Shown here in pieces: positions 60,795 to 64,000 of a stretch of 64,000 nt of DNA (the first letter of the stretch is position 1; each line of letters begins with the position of its first letter). This stretch comes from Epiperipatus broadwayi (lineage: Eukaryota > Onychophora > Udeonychophora > Euonychophora > Peripatidae): assembly GCA_028023455.1 (NCBI GenBank), contig JAQFVV010000206.1, positions 777,861-841,860 on the forward strand, given 5' to 3'. The notes under the pieces were generated by a model, which saw only the letters and a list, made by a program, of their open reading frames with translations, was not told where the DNA came from and made no database searches. A program made the translations under genes and the position numbers.

Positions 60795-62293
60795 ATCTAA
60801 ATATTTTATTTCTTGTTCTTTATTTTCATGGGTTTTTCTGATTGTTCATTCCATAATAGCTTGAAACTCATTTTGCATATTTGAAATGGAGAGTTTTTTG
60901 CTGAAATGAAGATATTGTCTACATATCATGAATATATAAGCATTGGTTCTGTTGTAAAGTATTTCTGAAGCATTTGATTTTCATAATAGCTAATAACAAT
61001 GCTTGATATTATGCCATTCATTGGTAGGTCCATTGGCCAACCATCATTCATGACATACCATTTATTTTCAAATTTTGCCAAGATATTGTCATCCAACCAT
61101 TTTATGAATTCTGTAATAAATTCAATTCACTTGGTTGGACAGTTTTTCTTTGTTATATTTGTCATTGATGATATTAATATATGTTTTTCTGTTGATAGAG
61201 CTATTTTATGTTCTGGATTTATTTTTGCATTTCTGCTAATTTCTACAAATTCATATGATGATTTGACAGTATAGTTTAGTTTCCAAATCCCAGGAACTCT
61301 ATTAGACACTGATTGACAATTTTTTCAGTTTGGAAGTAGAAGACATGTCCAAAGTCAAGCATTTGTCTAAGAGAAGTGTTTTATTTATGTAGTTTTATGT
61401 GGGCAAATGTTCTAGGTGGTATGGAAGATTATGGATAAATTCGGTAGTATTCAGACCTAGATAATGTTTTATCTTTATGAATCCTTGGTATGTTAGTTAT
61501 GAATCTATCTCTGTTTATTTTATTGTTAATTTTCAGCTATGCTATTAAACTTGAGTTTTTTAATTTGTTCTTCCATCTTCTCTGTATACTCTCTTTTCAA
61601 AATCAAGACAAATCTATTGCCCTTATCCTCTTTGATGCGTATGATTGAATTATTTTCAAGAAATTGTTAATTTTGTCATTCCAATTATTATATTTAGGAA
61701 GTAAATTTTTGTGTTTAGTGATTTTTACAACTTGTTCTATGAATCTTTCTTTGTTGGGTTCATTTATAAAACCTGCCACAAAGTCAGCCATAACTTCCAT
61801 TCTTGATCACATCCATTGACCTCCAATAAATTTTGGTCTCAGCTCCGATACACTTTTTATATCTTCTGGTGGGTTTATGGTTGTTCTGTTCATATATGCG
61901 AATTCTGAATTGACAATAGTTATTTTTATGGTTTGCTTGCAAGCCAAAAGTCTTAGTTTCTTCATGAATTTAGTCATTAATTCTTGCTCTAGTTTATTGC
62001 ATTTGTTAATAATGTAGTTGGGAATTATTTGGTAAGCAGTCATTTTGTCTCATTGTTTATTCTCTTTTTTAGTGTATTTTTGTATTCTTCCGTGATTAGT
62101 GATAGCAAGCATTTTTGTGTTTTCCCAGTAACAGCATCAAGATTGTGTATGCTTCAGTTAATTTTGATCCTACAACAATTTGGAACAATGTTGTACTGAT
62201 TACATTTTTGCAAAAATGTGAGTTTTTGATTTAATGTGGCTATAGAATTACTAACCCTCGTGATTTACTGTTGCCAATTAAGTTGGTTCATTT

Positions 62294-62921
62294 CTGTAAA
62301 TAAGTAATCTTTTTTATTCACTATTAAAATTGTAATTATAATTATGCACTCTTTTGCATATATTAGTGAAGCTGTAGTTATTTAATATTTAAGGTGTTAT
62401 AAGCTTAGTGCTTTCAGGATGTATCTTTGGATTCCATATTCATAGCTTTAAAATAGTAACTCAGTTATAAGTTGTTATTCATTTATGCAAATGTATTTGA
62501 ATATTTAACTAGTCTATCATTTGGAGAGAACAAAGCAAGCTTCTCTTCTGTTAATGTTGCTGAGGTCATTTGCAATACAATAAGCATCTTTAATTTTTCT
62601 TTTGGCATCATTCTTCTGTATGCAAATGATTTGGGCAGTAGTAGGTTCAAATGAGTGACCTGTGGTTGTTTGATTCTCCTAGACTATCGATGTTTCTTCC
62701 CTTTTGTTTTTTGCTCTGTTATATGTGTATTTATGCTGGTAAACTCTTGTGTTATGTTAGCATGAGTCTCACCATAGTAGGTGGTGCTACAACCTCTTTA
62801 TGGGTCTGTCATTTTATAAACCATGAGGGTGTTTGAGTCTTTTCTATTTTGTCCTTAGTATTATTTATTAGTCGGTTAGTATTGGGAGGCATTCTGAAGC
62901 TGAACTTAAACTCTTTCAAAA
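62294..62921 (-). mobile_element. Penelope-like element copy B, 5'-truncated 3' end in tandem with copy A
   Basis: 62294-62921 repeats 59819-60450 with scattered substitutions, including the 3' untranslated end and KNDAKRKIKDAYCIAN. It lies directly upstream of copy A in the element's own direction. Its 3' end meets the start of copy A near 62294. A partial 3' copy placed before a longer copy is the arrangement called pseudo-LTR in Penelope-like elements. The other edge, near 62921, is where homology stops. Confidence 0.8.
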
Positions 62922-63946
62922 CAAATAATTAATTAAAGATTACATCATCTTTTAAATAATTATTTAACAAGTTATTTATTAAACTGAAATCTATTACAGT
63001 AAAAAAAGAGATACTTTAAATACATTAAATATTTACATTGTATAATAATAAAAAAATAGTATATACCTAATTCTCTTTTTATATGGTCGATTGGTTCTTG
63101 AAAATTAAATATAAAAGAAATTTGTGTAAAATAAATACATTGCATATATGGAAAATAGGGCGATCATTTCTGGACTTAAGAAATCAATATAAATAATTAA
63201 ATAAACCATATGAAATTTTTTTGGGAATATTACATTCTTTTTGTGCTCAAATTTTACTTGACATCCATTAAACATAAGTAAAAAATGAGTTATAGGAACA
63301 TACATTTTATTTGAAAAATAAAAAAAACTTGAAAATGATAACACAATGAAGCAATCATTGCTTTCTTTACACAAGCCATGGAAAACCTTAAAATTCAAAG
63401 TGTATCATCACTTTCATGTTATAAGTAAAAAAAAAAATAGAAATAAAGATTATTGATGTAATTTATTAGAATTTATTACTTTTATTTCATTTAATTTTTT
63501 TTTAAATTAATAACTAAAACATTCGAAAAGAGAAATTGTAGATGCCTGGAACTGTCCATTTATCAAAAATATGGATGACATATTGCTTGTCTGTAAAACA
63601 GAAAAGTAGCTAAGATTTTATTCACTGACACTGTCTAACAATAAATGCATTTGTGTATAATCGAAATACCATTGTCTTCACTAAAACTTGAAATGTATTA
63701 CTTACTATCTATTGATTTTTAGAAAAATCAATAAATATAAATTTAAACAAATTAATCAGTTAAATTTTAACAAAATTAAATTTTTTTAACATCAATACCA
63801 GCAAGGATTTTTTTTTAAAACCAAATGTCAAAATGCAAACAAAGCATCAAAACCAAAAAGGTATTTCTCTTTCAAAAACAAAATGACAACATTGCAATTC
63901 AGACCATTTTCTTCATTTGCAGGAATAATGACGAAAAAGGGTTTTT
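62922..63946. other. AT-rich spacer
   Basis: A 97-codon minus-strand frame (63105-63398) encodes a hydrophobic, Phe/Tyr-rich peptide without recognised motif; composition suggests chance. Poly-T or poly-A runs occur at 63429, 63500 and 63944. Confidence 0.5.
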
Positions 63947-64000
63947 TTTTCCATATGTCATAGCATCGGCCGGGAGGCGAAGCCACAACCGTCTGCAACC
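63947..64000 (-). mobile_element. Second tRNA-derived retroposon of the 13-kb type, cut by the window edge
   Basis: On the minus strand the end reads GGCTTCGCCTCCCGGCCGAT and GCTATGACATATGG followed by an A-run, closely like the 13-kb copy (CGATGCTATGACACATGGG plus A). The T-arm-like B box is GGCTTCGCCTC. The head lies outside the window, so no target-site duplication can be checked. Confidence 0.55.

Larger units (their letters stand above)
59819..62293 (-). mobile_element. Penelope-like element copy A, subfamily 1, inactivated
   Basis: The minus strand carries the order of a Penelope-like protein. The N-terminal part reads KLEQELMTKFMKKLRLLA, then a short piece with INPPEDIKSVSELRPKF (62043-61807), then MADFVAGFINEPNKERFIEQ (61800-61603). 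A finger region follows with ITNIPRIHKDK (about 61500). The reverse transcriptase core at about 61090-60900 has FENKWYVMNDG, PMNGIISSIVISYYENQML and, after a stop, YVDNIF in place of YVDDIF. A linker at 60794-60393 reads SLHPRGYTNSNSNTSNTYKW and so on. The GIY-YIG domain at 60417-59990 includes HVVYKMTYSQSGCSITYYGE and KIEGTLIF, then NDAKRKIKEAYCIAN. Stops and frameshifts abound, and the catalytic YVDD is YVDN. The 3' end coincides with the duplicated segment of copy B. Confidence 0.8.

Noticed and set aside
60999-61274. 91-aa plus-strand frame with hydrophobic stretches
   Set aside because: Antisense to the reverse transcriptase of Penelope-like copy A.

Overview
This window looks like intergenic or large-intron DNA from an animal genome with very high AT content (about three quarters A+T by eye). 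No complete protein-coding gene can be supported. The evidence for a eukaryote is the near absence of long ORFs, decayed RTE-type and Penelope-like retroelements, a tRNA-derived short retroposon with a target-site duplication, long trinucleotide microsatellites and many hairpin (foldback/MITE-like) repeats. Several AT-rich invertebrate groups would fit; the sequence alone does not name the species.

Layout. 1-473: 3' end of an RTE-type LINE ending in an (ATG)n tail. 675-3391: two hairpins of one family (called H1 here), a small RTE scrap and a third hairpin. 8561-11300: a nearly full-length but dead RTE element on the minus strand (endonuclease, reverse transcriptase, C-terminus, tail). 11499-12160: a TIR element with its core duplicated. 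13037-13163: a tRNA-like short retroposon between 14-bp direct repeats. 13840-14130, 37370-37440, 38035-39420 and 49490-49690: one roughly 460-bp repeat family, tandem at 38-39 kb. 21500-23550: a degenerate short-motif cluster and a large nested inverted repeat. 27845-29347: two Penelope-like 3' ends facing apart. 28600-30650: promoter-like motifs, a GC-rich hairpin, a TATA box and one candidate first exon. 31040-31260: a GC-rich, fold-rich island. 35160-35600 and 59819-62921: Penelope-like elements of a second subfamily, the latter as a partial head-to-tail tandem. 39420-41030: a decayed coiled-coil, gag-like reading frame on the minus strand. 33.5, 42.1 and 42.9 kb: long AAT-type or TAG microsatellites.

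How the parts relate. Almost everything identifiable is a mobile element or derived from one. The RTE and Penelope-like copies are broken by stops and frameshifts, so none here looks able to move on its own. The hairpin repeats carry no visible transposase and would depend on enzymes made elsewhere. The only candidate host gene piece is at 30.2-30.6 kb. The spacer stretches between listed features are AT-rich and I could assign nothing firm to them.
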